Source: Dicaeum eximium
Lineage: Eukaryota > Chordata > Aves > Passeriformes > Dicaeidae
Length of the DNA stretch: 64,000 bases
Assembly: GCA_013396995.1 (NCBI GenBank)
Contig: VWZP01007349.1
Span: forward strand, 79,441 to 143,440
Direction of reading: 5' to 3'
Positions 48,101 to 59,660 of the stretch are shown here, piece after piece (within the stretch, counting starts at the first letter, position 1; every line of letters starts with the position of its first letter). Below the pieces are notes generated by a model. That model did not search any database, had not been told where the DNA came from, and was given only the letters and a program-made list of their open reading frames with translations. The position numbers and the translations under genes are program-made.

Positions 48101-51100
48101 TCTGTTTCTGAAATGCTTTTAAATCTGTATGTCACTTTTTTTAGATGGAAGGAAAGTGGTACAGCTGGGGAAAAGCCAAGACCAAGATTGTGTTTCCAAG
48201 ATAAAAAGGATTTGGTGGTAGTAGCATTCCAAGAAATTCCTGCTCTTTTTGACTGCTTGCTTCCTTTTTCAGGGTAGAAAGCAGAAGGTTATTTTTAACC
48301 TGTTTTATATCACTAGTGTTCACCGTATAGCACCACAATTAGTTGTAGCTTCAAGAGAAAGTTGAAATCTGTGTTCTAGGGAGCAAGAAAAGCAGCTGAA
48401 AAAGGATAGGGCAGGGTGGCATTCCTGAGGCCAACAAGGCCACTGAATCCATGTGTTGTGTCTTGATTAGATTTGAAGATGTGAAATTGAAGCTAAATGA
48501 ATCTGGGTGAGATTTAATGTACTGTGTGATTGTCACTGGTCGTTAAGTTAAATCTTTGAAGGCTTCTAAAGGCATAGTATCTAGCTTCAAATTAAGAAAA
48601 AAATCTAACATGTGCTTAACGGACTTTATTACAGTGAAGACATTTGATTCATTAGAGACAGGATTAGGGTCTTGCTGCTGTCTCTGTTGTATTCAAAACT
48701 GATAGCAAAAGCCTTAAAAGTCCAGTAAACTGTCCATGCTTAGAAATATTTTACTGAGAATGCAAAAGATATGTCTCTAATGTAAATAAATGCCCCCAGT
48801 ATCGTCTCAGATAGACTTGGGTCCCAGTTCAAGATAGTGCAAGTACTAAATCTTCCAAAGACATCATGTTAAGTATATTTTGTGACCTGAAAAAACTCCT
48901 TCATCTTTAAAAGATTGGTCTGTAAAAAGACATTTAAGCCTAAGGAGATGAAATTTCTTACTTCATCAAATGATAAATTAGGGTCTTGTACAAAAAAAAC
49001 TTAGCAGTACAGGGAGTTTCTCTGATTATGGCATACAAGAAATGGACTGCGAGCTGCTCCTCCTCTTCATCATCTCTTACAACACAAGAATGAAGCCCTT
49101 GATTAAAACAAAGACACAGATTCCAAACTGATTAAAAGAAGATAATGTGTAGGTGAGCCTGTCCTTTGAGCCTGTGCTGAGCCTGTAGAGTCCTGTGCTG
49201 AGAGTCGCTTCGTTCTAAGGGCTATAATATTTAGAGAGAAGATAATGATATAACTGGAAATACTCTCCTATGGTAGGACTATTGGAATTAACACATTACT
49301 TGTCATGCTTCAGAATGTTATTTCAGTGCTTCTGTGAAGGATCAAAATCTGGCAAGAAACTTTGAAATCAGCTTCCAGGTGTTTGTCCTTTTTCTGTTGT
49401 TCTTTGCTATTACTGTAGGGAAATACTGCCTTAATCAGACACGTCTTCCTTTTGAAGGTACTGCAGTGATTTGTATCTTGCTGCAGCAGCTTAGGACACT
49501 GCACTTGCTTGGCCAGTCTTACATCCATCCCATGAAAGCAGTCTCAGAATTGTAGGTGCTGAGTGAGCAGAGTAGAAGTTACGGTTGGTACAGTAGTAGT
49601 TTTAACCATTACATCCTGATTTCTAGGGCATGTCAGATTATCTCTGTGCACTGTCAACTTGCTTCTCAATTTTTTCTTCTTGAAAAGATGAATGGTCATC
49701 TTGAAAAGGTGGCATGTTTAATCTCTTACTTAAGATGTAGTCCTTTGTGACTTGTGTTTGTGTTTGTGTTTGTGCATAAGTTCTTTGGTTGTCTTTGGCT
49801 TCCAGTTCCTCATCATGCTGGTCCTGTTGGGATGGCAGGGAGTGTCCCTGCAGCAGTATGTGCAAGGCTCTCAGGAGTTCCTGGCCCAAGACGTTTCGGT
49901 CACCGCTCTGTTCTTATAAAACCCAACGTGATTCTTACCATGGGAGGCTTTGGGGAGGAGGATGGACAACACTGCCGCACGAGAAATTTCCATGTGCTGA
50001 CTAAGCATGCAGGCTACTGGGAAGCTGTCTGTGTGACACAGAATATTCCTGATAAAAGATGGGGTGAGTTCCCATGCTGATGGCAAGGGCAAGGGGGATA
50101 CCTTTGTGCTAAAAGTGAAGGGAAGTCTAGTGAAAAAGTGATGTCATGACACAGTGATGCTGGCAGTCACAGACATCTGAAGGTTCTGGTTGCTAAATGC
50201 CCCATCCTGCCCTTTGGTCACCACAACCCCATGCAGAGCCCCAGGCTGAAGGCAGGGTGACTGGAAAGCTGGAAAAGGACCTGGGGGTTCTGTTTGACAG
50301 TGATTGAATATGAGCCCAGGTAAGCAAGAAGGCAAATGGCGCCTGGCTGGTACCAGCCTAGTGTGGCCACAGGCCCAGAGCAGTGATTGTCCCTCTCTGC
50401 TGGGCACTGCAGAGACACTTGGAGTGCCATGTCCAGTCCTGGGCCTCTAACAGAAAGAGAGACATTGGGGGGCTGGAGTCATAGAATCATAGAATGGTTT
50501 GGGTTGGAAGGGGCTTTAAAGATATCTAGCTCCAGCCCTCTGCCATGAGCAGGGACACATTCCAGTAGACCAGGTTAATCAGAGCCCCATGCAGCATGGT
50601 GTGGAACACTTCCAATGGCAGCCACTTCTCTAGGCAACCTGTGCTGGGGCCTCCCCACCTTCACAGAGAAGAATTTGTTCCCAATATCCCATCGAACCCT
50701 GCGCTCTGGTAGTCGGAAGCTGTTCCCCCTTGTCCTGTCACTGCAGGCCCTTTTCCAGAGTCCCTCTCCAGCTCTCTTCGAGTCTCTAAATACTGGAAGG
50801 GGTGCTAAGGTCCGCCTGGAGCCTTCACTTCTCCAGGCTGAACAGCCCAGACTCTCTCAGCTTGGCTTCAGAGCAGAGGGGCTTCAGCCCTGTGATTAAG
50901 CTAGTGGACTCTGAATTTTTTTCAACAGCTCCATGTCTTTATTGTGCTGGGGGCACCAGACCTGTATGCAGAACTCCAGGTGGAGTCTCAGAAAAGCAGC
51001 ATGGAGGGTGAGAATCCTCTCCCTCGACCTGCTGGCCACATGTCTTTTGATGCAGCCTGGGACATGGTTGACTTTCTGTGCTGTGAGCACATACTGCCAA

Positions 51101-54100
51101 GTCATAGTGGACTTTTTGTCCACAAATGCCCCCAAGTCCTTCTCCCCAGAGCTGCTTGTGATGCATTCTCTGACCAGTCTGTGTTTGTGCTGGGATTGCC
51201 CCAGCCCAGGTGCAGGACCTTGCCCTTGGTCCTGCTGAACTCCACGAAGCTGGCAGAGTCCTGCCTCTCCTGTCCAGTTCCCTCAGGATGCCACTCCTTT
51301 CCCCTTCAGCACATGACTGCCCTACACAGCTCCTTGTCCTTGGCAAATGTGCTGGGGTGCCCTCGATCCCACTGTCCATGTCACCAACAAAGATGTTAAA
51401 TAGTGCTGGTCCCTATGAAGACCTGAAGAACAGCACTCACCACTGGTCTCCACATGGACACTGGGCTGGTGACTGCAACTCTTTTGAGTGAGACCATCCA
51501 GCCAATTCCTAATCCACTGAATGGTCCATCTGTCAAATCCATGTCTCTCCAATTTAGAGACTGGATGCTGGGCAGGTCAGTGTCAAATGTTTTGTACAAG
51601 TCCAGGTAGATGACATCTCTTGCTCTTCCCTCACCTGCCACTGCTGTAAGCTCATTGTAGTAGTGGCCAAGGGAACTGGGGGGGTAGGGAGCTCAGCCTG
51701 AAGAAAATGAGGCTCAGGGGAAAGCCTCTCACTCTTTACGACTACCTGAAAGGAGGGTGTAGCCAGGTGGAGGTCAGCCTCTTCTCCCAGGAGACAAGGG
51801 ACAGGACAACAGGAAATGGCTTCAAGCTGTGCCAGGAGAGGCTTAGGTTGGATACTGAGAAAAATGTCTCTAAGAAAAGGGTTGTCCATGCCTGGCACAG
51901 GCTACCCAGAGTAGTGGTGAAGTCCACATCCCTGGAAGGATTTAAAAGCCATGTGAAAGTGACTCTTGAGAACATGGTTTAGTTTTGCCCTAGAGAGTGC
52001 TGGAGGAATGGTTGGACTTGATAGTCTTTTAAGGGTCTTTTCCAATTTAAATGATTATAAATTTCTTGGAAAAAACACCGGTGTGAACCATGACGTTTGT
52101 ATCTCCACAGGTGAGAGGTTGTACCATACTGTGTCTTGTCTCTCAGACACTCTGGCTCTGGTGGTAGGAGGACGAACATCCCCATCGAGCACAGGCTTGG
52201 GAATGTTGTGGCTGAAGTTCCCCAAAACCTCTAGTGCTTCAGGCCCAGATGATGTTGCAGTGGAGCTTGTAAGTCTGCAGCCTGCTGCTGAAGCAGCAGC
52301 TTTGCGTTGGAGACACAGCACAACTGAAGTGACATTCAAAGGTAAAAAGCCTGGAAAGAGTGGAAATGGCTATAGGTATGCAGGATCCTGCACCTGACCT
52401 TGTTGAACTTCATGAAGTTCATACTGACCACTCCTCAAGCATGGCAGTAGGAAAGAAATTAAGAGGCTTTGAGATCTCTTCTTCACACTTGAAATATGGT
52501 AATTTTTTATTTTGTTATCTGCATAATCCCTGGTGGCAAGTAGAATTGATCCTGTAATCCTTTCTGGAAGACTGATTCTTTGACATCATCTATGGCTGAA
52601 GTTATTCTTGCTTGATCATGCCAGAAATAAGTTTTGCTCTCTCCGAAGGATATTTTTAGGAGAACAGGCTCCCTGGCTCTTTATCCAGAAGTCCCTCAGA
52701 AGAAATGTTACTTTTCTAGTAGCAATTGACAAACACTCAGTAGTTGTGAACAGCTCTAAAATCAGGTCCTGCAATAGCAAGCTGAAGGTTGGTCTATTAA
52801 AAGATCCTGGTTGTAAGGGGCAAAAACTTAAGCATTGGCATTCAGGACCTGAAAGCTGTCCTTTTCTAAGGCGTCCCATTCTGCAGCTGGCAGGGAACTC
52901 TCCAAGGGGAGTGGAAGGGTATTGTGAAGCAGTTGTTAGTCTAGTCTGGAGCAGACTTTTCCATTTGTGGAGCAGTGTTTAACTAACACTGTAGCATTCA
53001 GCCTTCCACTCAGAATTTTATATCAAAAAAGCAAATGCTAAATGGGTGAATAAAATTTTGTTAATAATATATTTGATTTTGTCAGACTCTGTTGCTTCAT
53101 CTTATTTTTGCCTTGATATTGCTTTTAGCTGAAGAAAGTGACCAACACTGGTGTTATCTGCACAGTCCACTCTGAATCAGTGAAAGGACAGGGCATAGTC
53201 CAGTAAATGCAGGTCCTTGACATCTACCCAAAGTATTATTGCACCCTTTTTGTCAGCTTCCTTTCTATGCAAACAGAAATTTTTACTTTTGTGGCATACC
53301 AGATTCTAACTTCCGTTACACCTGTTTGCACAGGTGACCAGTACCTGTTTGTGTATGGTGGCCGCTCTGCTCTGCAGCCTGTGCTCGGGGATTGGCATTT
53401 CCTGCACACTCCAGAACTCTCCTACTCTGCGGTAAGAATATACTCCATGGTGATAAGAGTTAGAACTGACTCCTAAACATCCAGCTCTTCAGTCAAATAC
53501 CGTCTCTGCAGAACAGTGCAGGTTGGAAGGGACATCTAGAGGTCATCTAGTCCAGCACTCTTGGTTAAAACAGGTCTAACTAGAGCAGGTTGCTCAGTAT
53601 ATTGTCCAGGTAGGATTATCTCCATAGATGGAGACTCCGCAATCTCTTTGGACAGCCTATTCCAGTGCTTGACCACCCTGATAGAACAATATGAGGGGGT
53701 TTTATGTTTAAGTGTATTTTTTTCTATGTGAGTTTATGCCTATTGCCTCTTGCCCTTTTGCTGGATGCTACTGAGAACATACTGTCTCTGTCTTCTTTCA
53801 CCTCTCCCATCATGGACTTGTCTAGCTGTGAGCTGGACTTTTTTGTGGAAGGATACTGGTAGAGACAGTATAAAAAACTTTGCTACAATCAAAACCACCT
53901 CCACATCTGCTGACTTGCCTCAGTCAGCTAGATTGCTGAATGTGTCATAAAAGGAAATTGAGTGAATGGGGACTTACTCTCTCGTTTACTTACTGGCCAC
54001 CAGCCTGATTTAACTCTATTTATTGTAAGTTTTTGAGCCCAGCCTTGTACATAGCACAGTTATAGGGTGAGAGATGCATAATTGCAGGAGGTCACAAGCT

Positions 54101-57100
54101 AAACATGAGTTAGCAATATCTCACTGTTGTGGGAGGCCTACACTGTGTCTTCAGATATGTAACCAGGAATGTTATCTGGTAGACACATGAATTGCTTCTT
54201 TTATTTTCTACAGTGTTCTTAATCTCAGCAGAATTCCTGTAAAATACCCAAAGCTGATAGCTGAAAAGAGGTGCCCAGAGTGTAAAACAGCTGTGTAGAG
54301 GTATGCAGCAAGAGTGACCTGGCCACATACCTCACAGGGGAAGGTTTTGAAGGTCTTCTAGCTATTGAATCTGGAGAACACTCAAGACAGAAATAAACCT
54401 TCTAATATATAAAATACTGCTACAGAGAAAAAAAAAATTGTTCTCCATTTTAACTTTGAGCAGTACAGGGAATCAGATGGACATTAAGGAAAGCTATTGA
54501 TTGTGAAGCTAGCTGAGTCTGCAATAGACTGCCTAAAGCGGGGAGAAATTCTTGTACTGCAGACTTTTGGAAACAGTTATAGAAACATCCATCCATCCAT
54601 CCAGATGATAACAGATATAGTTTCATTTGTTTTAGGGAAAAGGTATGGACCAAGTGGCCTCCAAATTTTTCTCCGTCACTTATTTGTTGTGATAATCCTT
54701 TAATGCCTGATCTTACATTTTTTCCTTTAGTGCTTGCACTAAAGGTTTTCTTCCTGCATTTTTGTCCAGCAGTTGAGCCTTTTATCCCACTCTGTGGTTT
54801 GAGCAACTCATCACCTGCTTTGCTGGTCACTGCATTAGTCCATGTGTTTCTAAGCAAACTTGTAGTTTCCAGGTATATGTTTTGAGCAGAAAGCAGCCTG
54901 CAAGACAAAGTTACCACTAATAAATGTGTGAAAATAAACCCTCTGAAGACTGATTATATTAAATGTACTGAGACAGTGTAAATGGAGGCACATAGCACTC
55001 CCTAGAGGAACATGTGGAGAAGGTTGGGTGTCAAAAAACTCAACCACACAGGAAAAGGTGTCTAAAAGCCTGGACATTAAGCAGACATGTAGCTTGGCAA
55101 ACTTCAGCCTTGGACTTGTGTTTCTTTAGATTCCTGTTGTGGGTCCAGTCCCAGAAAGCCGCCACTCTCACAGTGCCTGCAGCTGGGAAGGAGGTGTGCT
55201 GATTGCAGGCGGTCTGGGAGCAGCTGAGCAGCCCTTGGGTTCAGTTTTCCTTCTGAGGGAGCTTGAACATGGCTTTCAGTGGCAGAAAATAGACACACAC
55301 CCTCCTCTTGTCCCAAGGTAAGCAGAAGGCATTCATAGCATCATAAAATAGTTTGATTTGCAGGGACCTCTTAAAGGCCAAGTAGTCCAACCTCCCTGCA
55401 ATGAGTTAGGGACATCTTCAACTAGACAGGTTGCTCAGAGCATTCAGCAGGGAATCTTCAGCCTGTCTCTTCCAGCCTCCCTTGCTAATGGAGTTGAATC
55501 TCATTTTGAACTCACAGGTATTCACATACTGCACATGTACATGAGGGAAGACTTCTGCTCGTTGGTGGAGTGTGGTTTCATGCATCCTCTGTGCCAGGTG
55601 TCACTGTCGTCGACTTAATGACTGGTCTCTGCTTGAACTATGTGATTAATGTGGTAAGTACTGAAATTTTCCTTTCAGGGTAAGCAGTGTCCTGTGAAGG
55701 AACATGGTAACTTTATGGAGAGGTAGGATCAAATTCCAAAGTGCTGTTACCCAGCACAGAGAACGTAGCAGCGTTAAGAGACGTAGAGATGGAATGTGCA
55801 GAAGACTGGAACATGGAGCTGCTCTGTTTCAGACAGTGGGCAGCAGAACTGAAATGGGCACAAGCATAGTCACTTCAGGATGTCTGTGGAGGAAGGGAAC
55901 AGATAAAGTTCCCTTCCCAGATAAGTTAATATTTATGGACGTCTGTGGTATAATTTCATTGAGAACTTCTTGGTGGAAACTGCAGTGTGCTCTAGCTGCT
56001 GCCTGGAATATGAGAAAAAAACCAGCATGGAAATACTGGGAACTCCTCTGGAACATGAAAGCTTCCTGTAAGGATGATTGAAGACTGAACAGATTGCTCA
56101 GAGAGTCTGTCGTGTTTCCATTTTGGGGATATTTGAAGCCTGACTGGGCAAGGTACTGAAAAGCCTGCTTGAGTTGAGCCTGCTTTGAACAGGATGGTTG
56201 GACTGGATGATGCTTGGAGGACCCTTCCAACTTTAATTTTGGTGACTTTCTTCTATGAATCACTGAGGAACTGTCATACAGGTGGTGTCACACAGCAGGA
56301 TTTTGGCATACTCTGGGCAAAACTTGATCTACATCTCCGAGTAGCCCTCATCTCAGATAATACCGCCTTGAGTAAAAGAAAGGCATAGATCTGTTGGATG
56401 AAATCCGTAGAAGGGCCACAAAGATCATCAGAGAGCTGGAGCTGATCTCCTGTGAGGATGCGCTGAAAGAGTTGGGGTTGTTCGGCCTTAAGAGAGAGAG
56501 AGAGGGGGCTTTGGGGGGGCCTCAGAGCCCCTTCCAGTCCTTAAAGGTGGGCTTGAAAGAAAGATGGGGACAGACTTTTTAGCAGTGATAACCTGTAGAG
56601 ATAGGACAAGGGGTGGTGGTGTTCAGCTAAAGGACAGTAGCTTCAAACTAGGTATATGGATGAAATTTTTTATGAAGATTATGGTGAGGCACTGACAAAG
56701 GCTGCCCAGAAAAGCTTTGGCTGCCTCATCCCTGGAAAAGTTTGAGGCCAGGTTAGATTTGGCTTGGAGCGACATGGTCTGGTGGAAGCTATCCCTGCCC
56801 AATGGAGGGGGTGTGGAGCGAGGTGGAATTTTTTAAGGTCCATCCCAAATGATTCTGTGATTCTATAAGAACATTTCTTTTGCTTTACAAGTTTTTATTT
56901 ATCTTTTATGTAGAGAAATAACTTTCTTTTGATAACTGTACATATGAAACCTATTGTTGGTGAAACTGGAATTTGTGACGAGTCAGTTTTTTATAGTGGA
57001 TATCGCGTGCATCCAGTTGACCTTGCAGCATTTTGCTGAGGGTATAAAAGCATGAAACCCGCTTAATTGTAGCTTAGTTTTCAATTACTGTCTGTAGCAG

Positions 57101-57784
57101 AAGTTATAAGTGGCCTTATATCCTTTAGATAAAATAGACTGCCCTTGTTGGACAGCAATGAGGATAGGTACAGTGATAGTAAAGTTGTATCTAAAAGAAT
57201 ATAAGTTTTTGTTTGCACTGAATAAGCGGATGTAGATGGATTGGTGTCTTCCTTTGCTTATGAGCTGTCTTTGACTTAGGTGAAACTCTCTAGGCTTTTG
57301 AACCTGCCAGTTACATAGGTAAGCTCTAGAACTCCTTGCCATAGGCCATGAATGCCAAAGGTTTGCATTGCATCAAAGACTGACCGGCTATCTTCTTGGG
57401 AGGAAAAGCATTAAGATTCAGGGGGTGCAAAGACATTTTCTCTCATTAAAAAATCACTAAACTGCAATTTGGTGGGTGGGTGGGTGTTGTGGAGGAGTAC
57501 ACCTCAGGGGTTACTTGTTCCTGTATTCTCTAACTGTCTGTTCTTGCCCACATTCATGGGTGGTACGGAGGACCACATGAAGTCCTGTATGTTCAAAATC
57601 TCCTTTCCTTTTTCAGGAGCACCTGGAGTGGCCATTAATGCTACATAATCATAGCAGTGTCTTTCTGCCAGATGAGAAGGAGCTGTTGGTTATTGGCGGT
57701 GGTGGAAACTGCTTGTCCTTTGGGACACACTTGAACCCAGAGCCTGTCTTGCTGAGCCTCAGCAGCATCCTCATCAGTCACTGA
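39126..57784 (+). CDS. LCMT2: LCMT2/TYW4, tRNA wybutosine-synthesizing protein 4, complete in 14 exons
   Basis: Methylates and methoxycarbonylates the wybutosine intermediate at G37 of cytosolic tRNA-Phe. Exons: 39126-39149, 39508-39632, 41346-41427, 41745-41925, 44196-44352, 44777-44966, 45360-45467, 47516-47606, 49806-50063, 52111-52341, 53334-53431, 55130-55317, 55518-55653, 57617-57784. Every intron is GT-AG, the phases join without a break, and the 2,037-nt CDS gives 678 residues (human about 686). N-terminal leucine-carboxyl-methyltransferase fold: RGYYIRAR (50-57), SAM loop LSLGAGFDS (79-87), EVDFP (105-109), AEVVLTY (179-185), VYEQ (209-212), WT..VDMNEF-like segment after residue 253. 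C-terminal kelch propeller: GGFG (366-369), [42 protein letters not shown] and terminal [10 protein letters not shown]. The start is the 8-codon exon 1 ([11 protein letters not shown] with A at -3 and G at +4); joined to exon 2 it reads [19 protein letters not shown], matching the human N-terminus better than the alternative ATG at 39466. The human gene is intronless; this one is not. Confidence 0.96.
39150..39268 (+). repeat. 37-bp repeats carrying donor-like GTGAGCG in LCMT2 intron 1
   Basis: The intron opens with tandem 37-38 bp copies, two nearly identical, each with GCC|GTGAGYG. Donor-like sites start at 39150 (the used one, GTGAGTG), 39188, 39225 and 39262. Use of a later site would read into a stop codon at 39189, so only the first supports the full protein. 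Confidence 0.65.
39740..40010 (+). mobile_element. CR1 LINE 3' end in LCMT2 intron 2
   Basis: Carries GGAATGGCTTTAAGTTGCAAGAG, AGAAGGAGATCTTCCCTGTG and GGTGGAAGGTGTCCCTGCCC. It is sense-oriented with the host gene, so its poly(A)-like features could act in the transcript. Confidence 0.88.
42210..42710 (+). mobile_element. Worn CR1 LINE 3' region in LCMT2 intron 4
   Basis: GATGATGAAGTGATGGAGC, GGAGACTGAGAGAGCTAG, AGAAAGGTAATGGAATCTCC and TTTTAAAAGTCCCTTTCACCC follow the CR1 3' order at high divergence. An A-run interrupts it at 42449. Confidence 0.75.
50225..50465 (+). mobile_element. CR1 LINE fragment, sense, in LCMT2 intron 9
   Basis: GGGTGACTGGAAAGCTGGAA, GACCTGGGGGTTCTGTTTGAC and GAAGGCAAATGGCGCCTGGC match the CR1 block downstream of the RT. 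It stops abruptly before the antisense copy. Confidence 0.85.
50485..51660 (-). mobile_element. CR1 LINE, antisense, 1.2 kb, in LCMT2 intron 9
   Basis: Begins with CATAGAATCATAGAATGG and runs through the complete CR1 3' region into the RT C-terminal region (a minus-strand FDTDLPSIQ / [20 protein letters not shown] stretch near 51600). It is the least decayed large CR1 piece in the window. Confidence 0.93.
51665..52070 (+). mobile_element. CR1 LINE 3' fragment, sense, abutting the antisense copy
   Basis: AGCCTGAAGAAAATGAGGCTC, CTACCTGAAAGGAGGGTGTAG, AGGACAACAGGAAATGGC and CCCAGAGTAGTGGTGAAGTC are CR1-type 3' blocks. The tail ends about 40 bp before LCMT2 exon 10. Confidence 0.85.
52375..52440 (-). 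mobile_element. Short antisense CR1 scrap
   Basis: GCAGGATCCTGCACCTGACC and TTGTTGAACTTCATGAAGTTC match the antisense CR1 block (AGGACCTTGCACTTGGCC..TTGTTGAACTTCATGAGGTTC). It directly follows exon 10. Confidence 0.7.
53513..53830 (-). mobile_element. CR1 LINE 3' end, antisense, in LCMT2 intron 11
   Basis: GCAGGTTGGAAGGGACATCT, GTCATCTAGTCCAGC, CAGGTTGCTCAG and CAGCCTATTCCAGTGCTTGACC are CR1 3' blocks of the group that ends with GAGGTCATCTAGTCC. Confidence 0.88.
55333..55480 (-). mobile_element. CR1 LINE 3' end, antisense, next to LCMT2 exon 13
   Basis: CATAGCATCATAAAATAGTT, GGCCAAGTAGTCCAACCTCC and AGGTTGCTCAGAGC mark an antisense CR1 tail. It ends about 40 bp before the exon-13 acceptor. 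Confidence 0.82.
56080..56262 (+). mobile_element. CR1-related tail in LCMT2 intron 13
   Basis: TTTGAACAGGATGGTTGGACTGGATGATGCTTGGAGGACCC ends in a CTTCTATGAATC tail, the typical 3' end of a CR1 subfamily. The left border is uncertain. Confidence 0.65.
56385..56872 (+). mobile_element. CR1 LINE 3' fragment in LCMT2 intron 13
   Basis: GAAGGGCCACAAAGATCATCAG, TGGGGTTGTTCGGCCTTAAG, TTTGGCTGCCTCATCCCTGG and CATGGTCTGGTGGAAGC, with a final GATTCTGTGATTCTAT tail. Confidence 0.9.
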
Positions 57785-57982
57785 GTGGGACCAAGCAGGG
57801 CTGAACTATGCTACTGCACTCTGGGGGGACATCTGTTCACTCTAGGTCCAAAAGCAGCGCAATATTTCCACAAAGGCTTTGTATCCAGAACACATTTGTG
57901 AAGGTGGGATCAGGAGGGACAGTTACAGCAAGGGATTTACACCTCACTGGCTGTTGCATTTTTACGTCTTTGTGTTGCTGTA

Positions 57983-57988
57983 AATAAA
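57983..57988 (+). terminator. LCMT2: Poly(A) signal of LCMT2
   Basis: A canonical AATAAA lies 199 bp after the LCMT2 stop codon, followed by a T/G-containing stretch. It gives a short 3'UTR of about 220 nt that ends before the antisense CR1 at 58.04 kb. Confidence 0.8.
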
Positions 57989-58034
57989 GGACCTCAAAAG
58001 CAGTTGGCAGCAGTAGTCCTTAGGGGTGAAGAAC

Positions 58035-58868
58035 AGTGTGGTCTGGGTTGGAAGGCACTGTAAGGATCACCCTGTTCCACCCCCCTGCCATGAGCAGGGA
58101 CACCTTCCACTAGACCAGGTTACTCCAAGCCCCATCCCACCTGGCCTAAGACACTTAAATGGATGGGGCAGGCACAGCTTATTGGGGCAACCTGCCCCAG
58201 GTCCTCACCAGCTTCACAGGGAAGAATTTCTTCCCAATATCCAATCTAAACCTACTCTGTCTAACTCTCTCTGTCCGTTTAACTCTCCTAACTTCAGTTA
58301 GAAGCCATTCTCCCTTATCCAGTCACTCCACGCCCTTGTAAATAGTCTCTCTCCATCCTTCTTGTTGGCTCCCTTCAAGTACTATGAGGCCACAGTTAGG
58401 TCACTTCAAAGCTTCTCCAGGCTGAGCAATCCCAATTCTCTCAGCCTTTCCTCATATCATAGAGGTGCTCCACCCTTCTGATCATCTTGGGGTTCCTCTG
58501 GACTCTCTCCAGCAGCTCCACATCTTTCCTTTGCTGGGACCCCAGAGCTGCAGGCAGCACTGCAGGTGGGATCTTACCAGAGCAGGGCAGAAGTGAAGAA
58601 TCTCCCCCCTCCCCTGCTGCTCACACTATGGGATCAGCCCAGCACACAGGGCCAGGGCATATCTACCCTTTCATTCAGCAGCATCCCCAAGTTCTTTTTG
58701 GCCAGGGCTGTTCCTGGTCTCTTCATCCCCCAGCCTGGTTTGATACATGGGGTTGTCCTGATCCACATGCAGCACCAATGTTTGGTCTTTTAAACCTCAT
58801 GAGCTTCCCACAGGCCCTATTCTTCAGCTTGTCCAGGTCCCTCTGGATGGTATTTGGTCCTTCAGGAT
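58035..58868 (-). mobile_element. CR1 LINE, antisense, downstream of LCMT2
   Basis: GGTCTGGGTTGGAAGGCAC, CATGAGCAGGGACACCTTCC, AGACCAGGTTACTCCAAGCC and later CR1 3' blocks to CAGGTCCCTCTGGATGG. 3' end nearly intact; 5' truncated. Confidence 0.92.
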
Positions 58869-58869
58869 G

Positions 58870-59325
58870 TGGAGCTGCTAGAATGAGTCTGAGGAGGCCA
58901 CAGAGATGCTTGAAGGCTGGAGCCTGTCTGTTCTGGAGACAGTCTGAGAGAGCTGGAGGTGTTCAGCCTGGGGAGGAGAAGGTTCCAGGGAAACCTCAGA
59001 GCCTTGACTTCAAGAGAGCTGGAAATAGACTTTGGACCCAGGCCTGGAGTGCCAGGACAAGGGGGAATGGATTCTCTCTGCCAGAGGCAGGAACAGATGG
59101 GATATCGGGAAGGAGTTCCCTGTGAGGGTGTGAGGCCCTACACAGGTTGCCCAGAGAAGCTGTGGCTGCTCTTTTTCTGGAAGTGTCCAAGGCCAGGTTG
59201 GATGGGGCTTGGAGCAACCTGGTCCAGTGGAAGGTGTCCCTGCCCATGGCAAAGTGGTGGTACTTGATCTTTAAGGTCCCTTCCAACCCCCCCAAACCAG
59301 TCTGTGATTCCATGATGAGTGTCTG
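58870..59325 (+). mobile_element. CR1 LINE 3' end, sense, joined 5'-to-5' with the preceding copy
   Basis: GAGGAGGCCACAGAGATGC, GAGCTGGAGGTGTTCAGCC, AGAGAAGCTGTGGCTGCTC and ATCTTTAAGGTCCCTTCC lead to a TGATTCCATGATGA tail. Together with 58.04-58.87 kb it forms two opposed CR1 3' ends. Confidence 0.9.
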
Positions 59326-59489
59326 ACTGACTGCACGTCAGTTGTTGGGTGCTGAGAAATTGTTAACATTAACTTTATTTGGTTTTCTTCTCTTGTTTCT
59401 TTTCTCTCATCCAGTATTTTTGGAGTTTGTTTCTATTTATTTAATTATCTCACCTTATGAGTTTCTTTCTCACTTTTTTATCCTTACTG

Positions 59490-59660
59490 AATTGCCAGCT
59501 CCATTGCCCTTCTCTGGATACCTGGATTCCAGCAACCTCAATGTCTTTATTGTTGTGTGGGGCCCAAAACTGAATACATGATTTGAGGTCTGACCTCGCC
59601 AGTGCCCAGCACAGGGGCACGATCACTGCCCTTGTGTCATAGAGGCTCATGAAATTGAGA
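59490..59660 (-). mobile_element. CR1 LINE scrap, antisense
   Basis: CCTCAATGTCTTTATTGTTGTGTGGGGCCCAAAACTGAATACA and CCAGTGCCCAGCACAGGGGCACGATCAC match the antisense CR1 block. It lies 270 bp upstream of the 31-bp promoter repeats. Confidence 0.78.
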
